Positions 45,726 to 58,648 of a stretch of DNA of 64,000 nt are shown here, in pieces. This DNA comes from Dromaius novaehollandiae (Eukaryota > Chordata > Aves > Casuariiformes > Dromaiidae): the NCBI RefSeq assembly GCF_036370855.1, contig NC_088099.1:139045017-139109016 (forward strand). Reading direction: 5' to 3'. A program made the translations under genes and the position numbers. A model generated the notes under the pieces. That model searched no databases and had not been told where the DNA came from. It saw only the letters and a program-made list of their open reading frames with translations. Each line of letters begins with the position of its first letter. Positions within the stretch are counted from its first letter, which is position 1.

Positions 45726-47335
45726 TTTAGGAGCGGAGGGATGTTATTTAAAAGCCTTTTGGAAGTGTAAGCTGAGAACTTACACTTTAGGATTCCATAA
45801 AGAGCTAGGATGATTTAGCTGTTCAATAGCTTTTTGAGTTTTTCAGTGACTGTAGACTGGGATGGGACTTCTGTGTACCTGCTAAACCAGAGTAACAATC
45901 CAGAATTAAGAAATCGAGTGAGAGACCAAGAATACCAAGCATTAAATATTCAAAGAGACTAGAATGTGATAAAAATAAGGAATGCTTTGTAACACATTAA
46001 GATATTTCTGTTTATAAAATACCATCATTTAGAACAGGATAATGGGGACCTTATTAGGAAGGACCACCCTTGGTGCGGACCTCTCCAGGTTAGATGTGGG
46101 TCTGCAAGGCGCCAGCCTCGCCAGGAGGGAGGTCGGCCAAGTGCAGAGCTGCTTTTGTCCCCCTGCATCAGTTGGTCCCTCTCTGACGCGCGCTGTCTCC
46201 AGGACTTCTTGCTGCTTCTCCGAGCTTCAGAAGTAGCCTCAACACCCACAAGGTGTTCACCGCCCGCTTGGAGAGCATGCAGGGGTTTCCAGGGCTACTT
46301 CTGTTGCTGGCCTGTGCATAAGCTGTGAGCATGCCTAGCACTAAGAAGGAAATTTTCCATCTTCCATACTTGTATGGCCAGGGCGGCAGGGGGAAGATAG
46401 CAAAAAGAAATGGCTGGCCTACTTTGTCCTCTTCTGGGGAGTGGGAAGTCAGGTATGAGGCCAGAGATGGTGTCCTGCAGCTACAATTTCGTCAAGGAGA
46501 TCTGTCTCCTGAATCAGCCCCGAGCTCTGTGGATGCAGAGCTGAGGCTGGAGGCTGGGACAGAATTCCTCAGGAAGGAAGAAAAGCTGGGAAATGTCTGT
46601 TGACTAGTCAAGAAACTGGGAGGGTTTTCAAAACTTATGTGGATGTCTATCCTCCAGAAATAAGCCAAAAAACATATCATGCAGCTTTCTAACAAGCTTT
46701 CTAACACAGGGGTTTAAATCTTTCCTAGTAAAACAGATGTTTTGCCTTCCATTTTGTGAAGGCGGGAAAGGAATAAACGTGAGCAACACAAGCATTTTTC
46801 TCCACAACACACCTCATCGTTATGGCTTGAGTATAACTCCCACTGTATCCCTTTATTCCAATTGTTTGACCGAATTTATGCCCCAAGGCAGATGTACTAG
46901 AAAACGCCAAAGCACCACAAAGTGAGAGACACAGCAAGTGGTACGGTACTTCTTGCCACACAAAATGCCAATATAAATATGTTAGAACAAGTTACAAGTG
47001 TATCATACTTAAGACAAAAAGAAAAAAATAAATATATATATTCTTTTTAAAGAGCAGAACACATCTCAAGCAGCCAAGTGGTGAAGTTGCAGTGATGTAC
47101 AGTAGGAGATGTAGCCCTACAACCTCTTGGGAAGATACACTGAAAGAAGACTTCTGCAAATGCATCTTGGCAAAGTATGGGTACAGAATGCAGTGGTTGG
47201 CTGGCACTCACTATGGTACATAAATGTTAATGGCAGACTGGGAGTGAACTGATTTCAAGTTTGAGGCCACACACTTTCCATTCTCCAGAAGAAAGTTCTC
47301 ACACGTAACGAAAATTGTCAGAGACGTTGGGTGAG

Positions 47336-47407
47336 TCAGTACTCCTCCTGCTGCTGGGGCTGTTCATGGACTTGCTCTTCACCTTCATGCTCTTCTGTGT
47401 GGCTCTC
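47336..47407 (-). CDS. MAPRE2: MAPRE2 last coding exon, acidic EEY tail
   Basis: On the minus strand an acceptor (CCTTGCAG) precedes GAGAGCCACACAG. The exon encodes ESHTEEHEGEEQVHEQ, then PQQQEEY, then TGA (plus-strand TCA, 47336-47338). The glutamate-rich tail and C-terminal EEY are the EB family's CAP-Gly binding signal. The longer Gln-rich ending is the EB2 version, unlike the shorter GGPQEEQEEY of EB1 and EB3. Confidence 0.95.
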   Translation of the reverse strand, partial: ESHTEEHEGEEQVHEQPQQQEEY

Positions 47408-50400
47408 CTGCAAGGGAGAAAAGACCCCAAAACATTCTTTAGCAGAAAGCTAAAGTAACCTCATGTAACCCAGTCCCACAGTGCTCACCGTGGCCTAGAG
47501 CTTAACTTCTAATTTTCACTCTAATGAGAAGACATTGGTAGCTAATAATTTCAATTCAAATTCAGTTACTTGGACACCCTTGTATTTTTTCCTCTGTCTC
47601 TTCCTGTTCCGCATCTGCACCCAATGTTTCTGTAAGTCCTTTCACACAAAACTATAATTGTAATATATTAAGACAAAGTTAAAATTAAGAGCTTTTTGTT
47701 TTTAATCTATCTCAAAGGCAATGAAAATAAGTAAAATAAATGTTAACTCCTGGGTAACGAAATTCAGAACCATGAGCTAATGAAACTTTCTGTAGCTATT
47801 TTGCATAGCTTTTCATTTAATGAGTTTTAAAACTATAAGTTTGTTTACTGCAATTTGTTGCTGCAGCCTATAGGGTATGAGTAGTGGTAAATAAATTCAA
47901 AACTACATTAGGCTAATCCATGTTGACCTGTTTTCATGAAGTTGTAAACTGTTTATTATTTCTCAAGTACTTCTGGACTTGCACATAAATACAAAATGAG
48001 TTGTTACCTAAGAAAAGCAGCATCAGGTAGAATTATAATAAAATACATTTACTTATTTGTTTTTAATCAGTGTCTAAGCAGTACTGATACTTCCCCAGAG
48101 AAAATGTCAGTTGTTGACATCACCGAGTGATGATTGCTCCGGTAAACAAATATTTTGAATAGCTAGACAGTGAGATGGCCAACAGTTAAATGCTTTATCA
48201 CAGCACCCTAGTGTGATCCTATTTTCAGTATGTCTAAGGATTTATTAACCTGTTTGCTGTAGTTTTCACACAATCTTCACTCTCGGTTTATATCACAAAA
48301 TGGACTTGACACTTTTGCTATCAACTGCTTTAAAAATTAAACTCAGCTGCACTTTTAAGTCAGAAATTCAATCTCCCAAAAATAATTTACCCATGCTAAT
48401 ACAGACCAGAGTTCAAAGGCTACCAAAACTTTGATGTTTAACTTTATCCAGAAAGTACAACAGAAGACTCGCTAAGCATGAACATAAATATTTTCCAGGA
48501 AAAAAATTCAGTTCGGCATTCACCGACTAACACAGCTACTGTTAAAAGTCAGATGATCACTAATAAACACTTCCCTATTCCAAACAAATTTAATGCATAG
48601 TCATTTCCAGAGCTGTGCATCTGAAGGTACACTCCTGTAGCAAGACGACTCCCTGACTGAAAGCAACCCTGGATCCGCAGAACAGATGACACTAATTTTA
48701 ATCAATTTCCAATTTAGAGACAACAGAGCTGGTAGCTTGCGCTGGCCTAGAGGCATCAGAGCTCGAAAAGACTGATGCTTACAGCACTACTTTTGTATCC
48801 CTATTAAGCACAGCTATATTTACAGAGCCTCTCTCTCAGTGGATTTCATTTTTGCAGAGAATGGTTCACTGAAAAGATCCTATACAACTACTCTCTGCCC
48901 TGCATTAGTAGCACTCAGCTGCAAGCGACTGAGAAGGAAAACACTTTTCCAAGACACTGAGCTGCCATTCAAAATGCACCGGCACCAATGCGATACTTCT
49001 GCAGCCCCAGCCTGGCTCCCAGCAGTTTTTGTTAGAAGCCAGTGGTATAAACAAACTTAAATAAATAAATAAATAGATACTGCTAAGTCTTCAAACTTGA
49101 GGCAAAAATGAAAAGGAAATGGAGGCCATAACTTCAATTTTCCCAGAACAGTTCACAGCAGCTTATGCAATAAGAAAATATTTTCCTTCTAGCAATAAAA
49201 TATTCATATTTCTAAAGGTCAGAAATGGGAGAATATAGTTCCTAACATTTGCTGAAACAGTAGAAATGTTCAGCTGTTCATCAAATACAGAAATAGCCAA
49301 ATTACAAATGAAAGCAAGCCCTCTATCACTCAGGAGCTATTTTCAGGTAGAAGCCACATATGCCAGTCAGGGCAATTGCAGCCGGGTACCTCACAGCCCC
49401 TTGGGGGGAACCACGACCTTATCGCATACAGTACATTGAGTCAAAATAGCTTGCTGCGTAGCAGCTAGAAATCACGTCCTCTGTGATGGGCTGCAAGAGT
49501 GCAAGACTTGTACAGGATGCGAGTTGCATGGACGCCAGCCGACAGCCGTGAGAGCATGATCCAGCATTACGGTGTGGCAACACTGAAGTGCATTTCGCTG
49601 TAGTGAGTTATGTCCCCACAGCCCCATCTAGGCAAAGAGGGAGTAACATCCCGACGCTCCTTCTGCGTTCAAGTGACCTGCTCTGCAATGCACCTGTTCA
49701 ATAGGCTCTGCATACACAGATTTATGAGATACACCTATTAAAAAGCAGATTCAGGCAGATTTTATAGGTCACATACCTGCTATCCTTTCATGCATAGGAG
49801 GAAAAGCCTCTAGCCATAGGGAGTGGCTTGGGAACCTACTCTGCGACCGTGAACAAGAGCAGCGGCTCCTCTCCTGCCAGGCTTTGCTGGAGATGGTAAA
49901 TCTGCTGCCGCTACCAAAGAAGTTGTTCTGAGATTTGGACATGTGCATCTCAGTATGTACAGGTTGTATAAGTACTTGAAACAGGAAAGACAAGCGTCAT
50001 GGTGCACAATTACCTTGGCAGTGTGCAATCTCTTTGAATATCATCCCCTAATAAGGAAAGCACTTAGAGCATTTATTTCCGGCTCAGATCATAGGACCAC
50101 GGTCATCTTTGTCTCACACTATGAGAGATGCTATCTTTTGATCCTTTGACCCGTCTGCCTCGAACTGTTCAGGTGTGACTGCAGACTGAAGCGCTAGACA
50201 TTATGAAGACCAGCTGCCACAGGGTGCCTTTCCCAATAACAGCAGCAGATGTAATGGCTGCTAGAGCACAAAGATACAAAACCCACTGAATTTAGAGCAA
50301 TTGCTTCGGAAACTTGAGCTGACAGATCAAATAGCAGCAATCCACCCACCTTCCACCTGAACTGAACCAGAACAGCCTATGTAGGAAAGCAAAAGCAGTA

Positions 50401-53400
50401 ACATTTTGCTTTATGCCAAAACCTGTACGGCTCAGCGTTTCATAACTAAACACAGGCTCTTTCGGTTCATCAGTCTGAAACTCTCCCACTGTAAAACCGA
50501 ACAGGCTACCAAATACTTGACATACTATGCGAGGTCTCAGTCCCGTCTTTAGCAGCGACAGCATGAGCACTACAGGCTGCTTCCCCCACTCCCCAGTGTA
50601 TACTTTTTTTAATAGTACTTTGTCAATCTTGATCTTTTTGACTAAAACGTGAGAGGATTACAGATGAGCAATTTGTAATTAAAAATTAAAAACAAAAGAT
50701 TACAGACTAACCAGCCAGACAAACTTTAAATGACATTAGCAAATACAGCATCCCTTCTGCATAAGCAAAGGCTGATAATGATAAGGTTTAGCATACCAGG
50801 GAAAAGAAAAAGGAGCCTTTAAAAACAAGGAATCCAAACTGATATTTGTGCTATAAATCTCACCTCCCCCAAATCTAGATAGCACCCGCCCCCCCAAATC
50901 ACTCCTAAAAATTTAGCCTTCATTCAATTAAAAAACAAAACAAAACAAAACAAAACCAAAAAAACCAGAAACTTAGGCAGTGGCATGATTGAAGCTATTT
51001 AGTGACTTGGAATTCTAAATAATAATAATAATTAAAAAAAATCCATCACATGAACCTGGTGAAATTCTCTCAAATGCAAAACTACAATAATTAAACTTCT
51101 GGAGAACCCTTTTTGTAGGGAATAAGCTGTATGTATTTCGCATCATTCCACATCGAATCCACATGACAGCCTGCAACTCTCACAGGGCATCCATTAGCTA
51201 CTCGGAGACATGAGCTGCACTTAAAGTGCTGTCCAGACTTTTTTTTTTTTAACGAGGATTAAATTAAGCATAACAAAAAATTAGTTAGAGAGAGAGAGAC
51301 TTGTCCCCCCAAATAAAAACGGTTGGCATGAATAAGTAAGAGGTGATCTCTATCAAGAATACAATAGATGCCTGTCAAGTTACAGCTAGGGAAGAAGGGT
51401 TTGAGAATGCTATTGAAAGGTTATGGGAAATATGAACTGAGAACAAATTTAAGTCAGTAGTGATATTCAAGTACAAAGCCTTGGTCAGGGATGACTTGTA
51501 TAGTATGTATGAACTGTATCACCTTGCATCCCCCTTTCTGAAGAAAAGCCTCATGGCCACAGTATCACTGATAACTGTACGAATCCTGAAAATTAAGGTA
51601 GTCCTTTTTTCCACTTTGCCCCTGACAAGTTGAAACACTCTGAAAGAGAGGTTAAATATATATATATTATATTATATATATCAAAGCTAGATTTACCATG
51701 AACTTGTTAGCAAGAAACCAGGAATGCTGGAGTTGCTTGTGGTTTGGGAATTGGGACTATTTTCCTTTTGGGACTCAGGAAATCCAAACTGCAGTTACCA
51801 AGGGATTAACCTAAAAAATGTTGTGAGATAAAGAAAATTTAACTTGGAGATGGAGGGGGGGTGGAAATCAGTACAGAGACAGAAAAAACCCCAGAACTTA
51901 AAGGCAAAGCAGGCCAATGAGAGGACACTGCAAGAAAAAAAAAAGGTAGGCAGGATCTGCTTATGTCTTTCCCATGCATCAGCAAGGATCACAAGCTTTT
52001 GCTCTCAAAAGCTGGGGTCTTGCTTCAGAAAACCACAGTCCATCTGAGTTCCAGCTGAGAAGGTGATGTAACCAGGATGATGAGGAGATCAGTTCTCCCA
52101 CTAAAAGATACAAATAATTCAGTGGGGAACAGCCTCAGTGGAAAAGTCTGTATTCTTCTCTGGGAGAACAGTTTTCTTCTCCAACTGGAAACAAATTTTA
52201 GATAAAGGCACAGTCGTCTTAAGTAGTTCATGTGCAGGCACTGATGATCCTTTCAACAGGGAAAGGGCTGGAGGGAGGAAGCAGGTAAAATACTGAGATG
52301 TGGACTGAAGTAGGACATTTTGTAATGTGTTCTGTCAGTAATGAAAACTGCAGAAAGAAAGCAACAAATACATTCCTTGGCAGGGAATCACTGTTTAAGC
52401 CAATGGACAGACAGTTGTGGTGGGGTTATGGTGAGAAAGGGGATTTCTCTGGCTTCACCATAGAAATAAATCACCGTTCTTGAATCCAGAAGGCATCTTC
52501 TTTGACCACTATGCACATGTAATTCTTTTAGTCTGTTACTCACGTGTCTGGCAAATTTGTCCCATTGCTTACTCCCATGAAAATAATGATTTCCCTTTCC
52601 TTTTCCTCTCTAGCGCTCACCCTACGCCACTGAATAAATCCTCTTTCCTCTGTCACTTCCAATCTGAGCGGTGACCCCTGTCAGTGGCAACTTTACGACC
52701 CTCTCACATCTAACGCTCATTTATGCTCTACTGATCTTTTTAAAAAGAGCGTATGAGTTAGCAACTGCTTCAGCACTGCTCCTGACATAAAATCTTAAGT
52801 CATCTGACTACTGCAGAAGCAGCTTTCTGGGAACAAATGTAAGAAAGCCTACAATATAACACAGTGCTACTGAAAAATTAAGTTGATGCTTATACACTCC
52901 ACAGCCAAAGCTATTGTTCACTGGAGACCGAAGGGTCAATCATCAGAACACTGCATACCGGGATTTAGTTAGCGTGAATGGGAGTTGTTCGGCAAAATCT
53001 CCACTGAATCATTATCTCTGAATGCGTCTGAGGAATTTAAGCAGCAACAAAGCAGGAAGCTGCAGAGCATAAGTGTCTATAGTACTATGTCCAAGATGCA
53101 ATGAGATTCTTGCTTAATCTTGCAGACAAGATATTTCTGAAATTTTGGTAGTAGAGGATTATTAGGTTTGCGCAGTGAAGAATTTTGCCTATAGCAACAA
53201 GATAAAAAATGCTAAAGAGCATTATCTTTGCAGACATAATTAGGTATTTGGCAATCTGCACTGTACTACAACTGCAACACTTCCACATGGGCCAGAGAGG
53301 GTTCTTAGCTGTAGACATTAAACAACAATTCTGTGAGAATTTCTCTGCTTTTTAATTTTCAACACATTAAAAAAAGTGAGTAAAAGCCTTTATGTTGAAA

Positions 53401-56400
53401 AGCAGCAGATGAAAAAATAAAACTAAGGCTCAAGAACATACGAAATCAATTTAAAATTGTGACGCACCCCTCCCCTTTCAGATTAACTTCAGCAACAGTG
53501 GAGCACAAAACCTACCCAGAAGCAGCGAAAAAAAACCAGCCGCCTGATTCCATTCCTCAAGCTGAAAAGTCTGATATTTATGAATGCAAACTTCCTTTTG
53601 GGTGGAGGGTGTGCAAAAAATCATAGCCACTACAGTTTCTCCTGACCTAAATACAAGACGTGACTCAACAGAACCAATGAAATTTTTATGAAATTAAGCT
53701 CTTTTGTCTCATTAAAAGTATTATACTTGAACTTACGTGTTCTTCTGAGGTATAAAGAACTTCCATTAGCCGATGGACAAGGTCATTATTCTCTCCCCCA
53801 TGTTCTTGGCAGAGAAGTTCAATCTCCCTTAATTTGCCAAAGTAGAAATCCCTTTCCTTTTCCACGCCTTCAAGTGCAAGTTTTAATGAATGTACCTGTG
53901 TATAAAGCAGTGCATGATGCGTAAGTTGTGAGGTGTACCACAGACAGAACAACTCAGTCTAAATTCAAGCATACCAACAATCATTTTAAATATATATATT
54001 CAAATTCTGTATCTTAAAGTGAAATCCATGCTTTTTGAAATGCTAGACTGAATATTACAGAATACTAAAGCAGGCTTCCTCATAACGTCTCTTAGATGCA
54101 CCTCAGCCTTCGTCTGAGAGGTTAGCACTCTTTTATATCAAAACCTGAAGCAGCAGTCCGGGAATCAGGCCTACTTAAGACTTGGCTTTTAACAAAGCTG
54201 CCAGAAGTGTCACAGAAAGGTAACAAGTAAAACATTCTTCACAGAAATTGTGCTACTTTACTGGAATTAGTGTGGAGTTATTGGGAAACCTGCAATATCT
54301 CCTTGCTTAAAAATACATAAATTTGACAGAAAAGCTCATGAAGGGAAACAATCTGGTTAGGAAATCAGAAGGCCCTCTAGTTGCAAGTGCAAGTGTTCCC
54401 GTGTCATTTTTTCACCTCTCCTCTCTTCCGCCTCCCAACTGCTGAACTACCGCACAGCTGCCTATTGCAATTCCTATGCCACCGCTGCACCCAGTGACCA
54501 CTCTCCACCACGAACTTTCAGGTCTGATAAACAGCCCCTCCAAACTCTCCAATTTCAAATAGCTTTTCTGATTGTAACTTTGTTCAAGAGAGTCTTCAAG
54601 CTGTACCGTTAGTCTCAATTTCACCACTAGGTTTGCTGCAGTTCACTTATGGGCAACTTAACTATTAAAGAATAGGCTTTGTATAAACCATGACAGACAC
54701 TGCAGGGTTTTATTTATTTATTTATTTTATTTATTTTTAAGAACAATTCTGTGGGAACCAAACAGATAAATGACTTACTAACAGAGTATACACTATCAGG
54801 ATAACATGGGTACCTGGCTCTCAAATATGGAAGAGGCTGCCCACACATGAGGCTGCCTACAGTAAACTCACTGACCCTAGCCATATCCCAATTACAGCCA
54901 ATTAGGACCCACATTTTAAGGCCTGAAGTTATACAAATGAGTTTTCTGAAGAAAACATGTTAAATTTTATCAAGTACATTTAAGTCAACGAAAAATCCTG
55001 TGCTGCCAGTTCTACTTGACTGCAAACTAATTTATTCCTTCCACTAGTAAAAATACCAGACGACTTCAAACACTGCTTTGACAGCCTATTAAATCCTGTC
55101 ACTTCGTTTTTCCATAATTGCAGAGCTAGCGCTGCCTTCTGCTGACCTCTGACTGCACTCAAAGGCATCAGACAGCAGCCCTGGCCTGGTCCTGGGGCAG
55201 ATGCCCAGAGCAGCTCATTCACACACTGGTTTTGGACCAGCTGCCCGAATTTGACACCCAGGTCTTCCCTTTGACAGTTTGAACCTATGATTAGTTCAGT
55301 GACCAGATACCTTAAGGTCAACTACTTGATCGTGAAAGTAAGAATAGCAAAAAGGCACAAAAGCTTAAAATATTCTGATCTATAGCTATGTCTCCTATTT
55401 AATGTGAGGAAGACCTCACATTGAAGAGCTGTCTTCAGGATCTGCAGCAGCGTATTCCTTGAGAGCATCTCCTGCACCTGGACAGAGCAAGAACTTAACT
55501 GCTTCCAGATCATCTGCTCTGTGTATGCTAAAGCTTGCAAAAACAACCACCATCAGCTGAAACATTTGCAACTAATAGCTCAGACAGTCTCAAGCCTTCC
55601 GACCTACTTACTATGAAAGTATTCTTCTGTTTTCCCTATGTCACATTCACCCCATTTTGAGAAACAGAATCATTAAACCATCTGTATATGCACACAGTTA
55701 ATTAACTACAGTATACAGTAAACATTGCTATAACCAAATCAGATATGCTTTTCTTAATTACATATCAGCTACTTGTTTGCTACACATTAATTTCTATTCC
55801 TTCAGTGACAGATACCTAATTATCACTTCTGCATGCAACTTTTCCCTTCTATTAACAAGCCAAAAGGCTAATCCTGTGCGAGGAAGAGCACACACCACCT
55901 CCCACGCTCGCTGCAGCAACAGCAGCACCCCTCTGCAATCCAGCTAATCTGTGCAAAGGTACTGCCTCCTCCCAGCTGCTCCTCTCTCTGACGCTCCTTG
56001 TTGGCAGTCTGAGCGCTCGCAGGGCTGCGTAACCACGCTGGAGATGGCATGCATGATGAAAACAGCACCGCCTTGGCGGCACGTTTACAAAACCTACGTC
56101 TGTACTAGTATACCGTAAACTGTTCCTGGGACCGCCCTCCGTATGGAAAGGTCCACGTTCACACTATTAAGAAATGTTTACCTTCCAAAACGGGCTGGCT
56201 ACATCTGAGCTGCTTGCTGGGAAGGGCCCCTGCTCTGCGCTGTCTCCTAATCTGCGCTCGGGAGCCCTCTGGGAGAGCGCTAGCTGGCACAGACTGAAAA
56301 CACAGCAGCGACCGCGTCAACATTTGAATATTATGGATAATAAGTTCCAGTGCCCAGGGACATTCCTTGGAACCATTTAATTTACTTGCACAGCCCAGGG

Positions 56401-58648
56401 CAATGGCTAAGACGATTTTAAGAGAAACTTTGAGACTGTTGGAAACCATTAAACTAACAAATATTATGGACAGCTCAGGATTATTGCGAATAGCTCATAA
56501 AGCAACGCTGTGCTAAAATACAGTGTATGGACAGCTCCACTCAGTAAAGTCTTCCACTACAAGTTACACTTGTTTAAATGTTTCAGCCTCCCTTAGCTGC
56601 CATCCATGAAGAGGCTGCAAAATCTTCTACAGCCACATAGGAGTATGGTACCCAGCACACCATTCAACACTTTTTATTAGTAATCGAGACAGCAAAGGGG
56701 TAAGACTGGCTGCTGCCCTTATCTCCTCTGGCTGCTGGCGAGTGGTAAAAAATAGGAAATACTGCTCTTCCAGAGTGTTCAGATGGGAGTCAGAAAAAAC
56801 CTGGCTCCAGAGCTGCCTGAAGCATAGCTCTTTTGGCTCATTTTATATGCCCTGGGTGCATAAGTAATCATTAGTGGGAAATAAAATACCAAGCACTGCC
56901 AGCATTAAAAAAAAGACTCCCAGACCATTCTAGCTAGAAGAGAGCTCTTAAGAACTAGCTATTAAAACACCAACTTTCCAACTTTCCTTGCAGTTTCTTC
57001 TCCATGATGGGGGAATTCTTCCATTTTCCTCAGGATAACTTGTATATAAAGCTCAACGTCTTTACAAACGGAACTTGCTACGTCTATGTTAGCAGTGAAT
57101 GTGACAGTGACCACTGGTTTGTATTTTAGTAAAGATCAAAAATTGCTACCATTGCTCAGATCCCAACCAATACTTCCCACTGAAGTGAACACATTGGGAC
57201 TTTTAAGTACAAATGTCATGATTTCAACTACATTAAGCTGACATCTAAGGTTCACTCTTGCAATGATAAAAAAGATTCCATCAGAAATATATACATCCAT
57301 TCCTTGTAGAATATTTTAAAACATTTTATTAAAGCAATAATCAAAGACCCATTCACAAGGCTGGGGGCCCAGTTGTGCTCTCCGCTGCCCAGGATCATAC
57401 ACTAAGTCTGCAGCACTTCATGTTTTGGATGTGGCTATTCATCCACCAGCTTATGTATGTAACAGTACCCAAGAAATTGCGATCAGTGCTCCAACCAGCT
57501 TAAGTCTTTGTTTTGAGAGTCTGAAGCTGAAATGCCCTTAACTGTGGAAAATTATATTTGATCCAAACAATGATTTCTTCCTGCATGCAGCTGCCAATCA
57601 GCTCATGCTCTGAAACATAACGTTTCCTCTTTCTATTTTTCACCATCCAGGGCAAATACAGGAGTCAGGCCTCATTTATAGCAGTGGCATTCACACCACT
57701 CTGCCAGCAGAGTCTTGGGCCAGATGTAGATATTATTCATATCTAATGCAGAGCCTTTAAGAGTGACAAAGTGGTGTGAAAGTTCCATAACATAAATGAA
57801 AATTAAGCCCTTATCTTCTTAATATTGAAGAAAGTTTGAACTCTTATTAACTGTATAGCAGAATATTATTGACATCAGAGTTCTATAATGTAATTAAGTA
57901 TTTTCATAAAGGTAAATCACATTCTAAAATCAAAAGGTATATTACCATCTTAATGCTCTCCTTCCAGAAAGCATAGTGCATTGACCAATTCAGCTGCCAA
58001 TCTCTAACACCCAAATATTACTAATACTTTGGTTTTCTCCACAAAGACACATTAAAACGATTTACTTCAAATTTGTAATGCACAAGAACAAAGACACCAC
58101 TGGGATTTTCCTGTCAAATGAAATAAAAGATACCTTTCAAAATCTAATATATGCAACATAATATCCATAATTTTTTTTCATTCACAAACACGGTAGTAGG
58201 CACAAGAATTCCTCTTGAAACCTTGCAGTTAAGTATTCAGATAAGAGTAACTTTAATAAATCTCTCAAACCTCAGCAAGACTCAACCATCATTCTCAAGA
58301 TCACCTTTTAAAAATACTGGCGCAACACCAGTCGTGCCTCTCATATGCTATTTTTAACAATAAACCACCTTTTTTCTTCCCAGCTGAGCTATTTCATTCT
58401 TTTGCCCCTTCATGACTTTGGAGAGCAGCATTCAACAGAGGGCAATATTAGATTTCATGCTCTTCTGTGACAATGAATGAACCTAATTTATGCCTAAAGC
58501 AAATTTACCTGTTCACTGAGCTGTATGACTTGAGTTTCCAAATCTTTATCTGATTTGGATGCTGAGCTGCTTGGTGCAGCTTTTTTTGCTGAAGATGGGC
58601 GAGAAGGTGTTGATCCTGGTTTAGAAGCTGGACTGGACTTAGCAGCAC
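47336..58648 (-). CDS. MAPRE2: MAPRE2 (EB2), last three coding exons
   Basis: Coding exons on the minus strand, in transcription order, are 58648-58509, 53895-53737 and 47407-47336 (including the stop), with GT/AG borders and continuous phase. They give the C-terminal 122 residues: a Ser/Pro-rich linker, the coiled coil and EB-homology domain, and an acidic tail ending QQQEEY. The order and wording (SKSDKDLETQVIQL, HSLKLALEGVEKERDFYFGK, LREIELLCQEHG) match EB2 and not EB1 or EB3, whose tails read differently. EB proteins bind growing microtubule plus ends through an N-terminal calponin-homology domain. That domain is not in this window, so its exons must lie to the right of 64000. The EBH domain dimerises and recruits SxIP partners, and the EEY end binds CAP-Gly domains. 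Confidence 0.96.
50930..50966. repeat. AAAAC pentanucleotide repeat
   Basis: Five or more copies of an AAAAC unit grading into A-rich sequence. It may be the degenerate A-tail of an old retroposed sequence, although no body is recognisable beside it. Confidence 0.85.
51655..51681. repeat. AT-rich palindromic microsatellite
   Basis: A TATATA run interrupted as ATTATATTATA, self-complementary and cruciform-prone. Confidence 0.85.
53737..53895 (-). CDS. MAPRE2: MAPRE2 exon: coiled coil and EB-homology domain
   Basis: A 159-base exon with 53 codons in phase 0 at both ends. On the minus strand the acceptor is TATACACAG and the donor is GTAAGT. It reads VHSLKLALEGVEKERDFYFG, then KLREIELLCQEHGGENNDLV, then HRLMEVLYTSEEH. 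This holds the FYFGKLRxIExLCQ signature of the EBH domain, which makes the four-helix dimer and the SxIP-binding pocket. Compared with the mammalian EB2 I recall, changes such as ENN for END and VLYTS for VLYAS are conservative. Confidence 0.97.
54709..54739. repeat. TTTA tetranucleotide repeat
   Basis: Several TTTA units with one slipped TTTTA, ending in a T-rich tail. Confidence 0.9.
55860..56300. other. GC-rich intronic patch
   Basis: Locally GC-rich with scattered CpGs and GCAGCAACAGCAGC-type trinucleotide words near 55912-55927. Overlapping small ORFs on both strands look compositional. No exon with EB2 similarity is here; it may be a regulatory island. Confidence 0.3.
57640..57790. repeat. 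possible old dispersed repeat
   Basis: Phrases such as CCTCATTTATAGCAGTGG-CATTCACACCACTCTG and CTTGGGCCAGATGTAGAT resemble a diverged amniote repeat containing GATTTACACCAGTGTAA and GGCCCAGAT-like words. The resemblance is weak. Confidence 0.25.
58509..58648 (-). CDS. MAPRE2: MAPRE2 exon: Ser/Pro-rich linker and start of coiled coil
   Basis: A 140-base exon: minus-strand acceptor TGTACTTTTCAG, donor GTAAAT. It completes a Gly codon and encodes AAKSSPASKPGSTPSRPSSA, KKAAPSSSA, then SKSDKDLETQVIQLSEQ. The basic Ser/Pro linker between the CH and EBH domains is typical of EB proteins, where it strengthens microtubule binding and is phosphorylated. The following SDKDLETQVIQL begins the coiled coil and is diagnostic of EB2. 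Confidence 0.96.

Larger units (their letters stand above)
44440..47335 (-). other. MAPRE2: MAPRE2 3' UTR (end estimated)
   Basis: Lies directly downstream of the stop codon. Candidate poly(A) signals on the minus strand (TTTATT on the plus strand) are at 46852-46857, 45676-45681, 45274-45279 and 44455-44460; I cannot tell which is used. The region holds a perfect 32-base alternating purine-pyrimidine tract at 45694-45725 and a moderately GC-rich stretch at 46050-46250. Confidence 0.45.
47408..53736 (-). other. MAPRE2: MAPRE2 intron (about 6.3 kb)
   Basis: AT-rich. Simple repeats include an AAAAC run (50930-50966) and an AT-rich palindromic stretch (51655-51681). Small ORFs such as 50292-50570 have no recognised domain. 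No other exon was found. Confidence 0.75.
53896..58508 (-). other. MAPRE2: MAPRE2 intron (about 4.6 kb)
   Basis: Contains a TTTA repeat (54709-54739), a GC-richer patch at about 55860-56300 with ORFs on both strands, and a possible old dispersed repeat around 57640-57790. A minus-strand ORF of 113 codons (54980-55321) has no recognised domain. Confidence 0.7.

Noticed and set aside
54980..55321. Minus-strand ORF of 113 codons in a MAPRE2 intron
   Set aside because: No EB2 similarity and no recognised domain; it is not flanked by convincing splice sites in phase with neighbouring exons.
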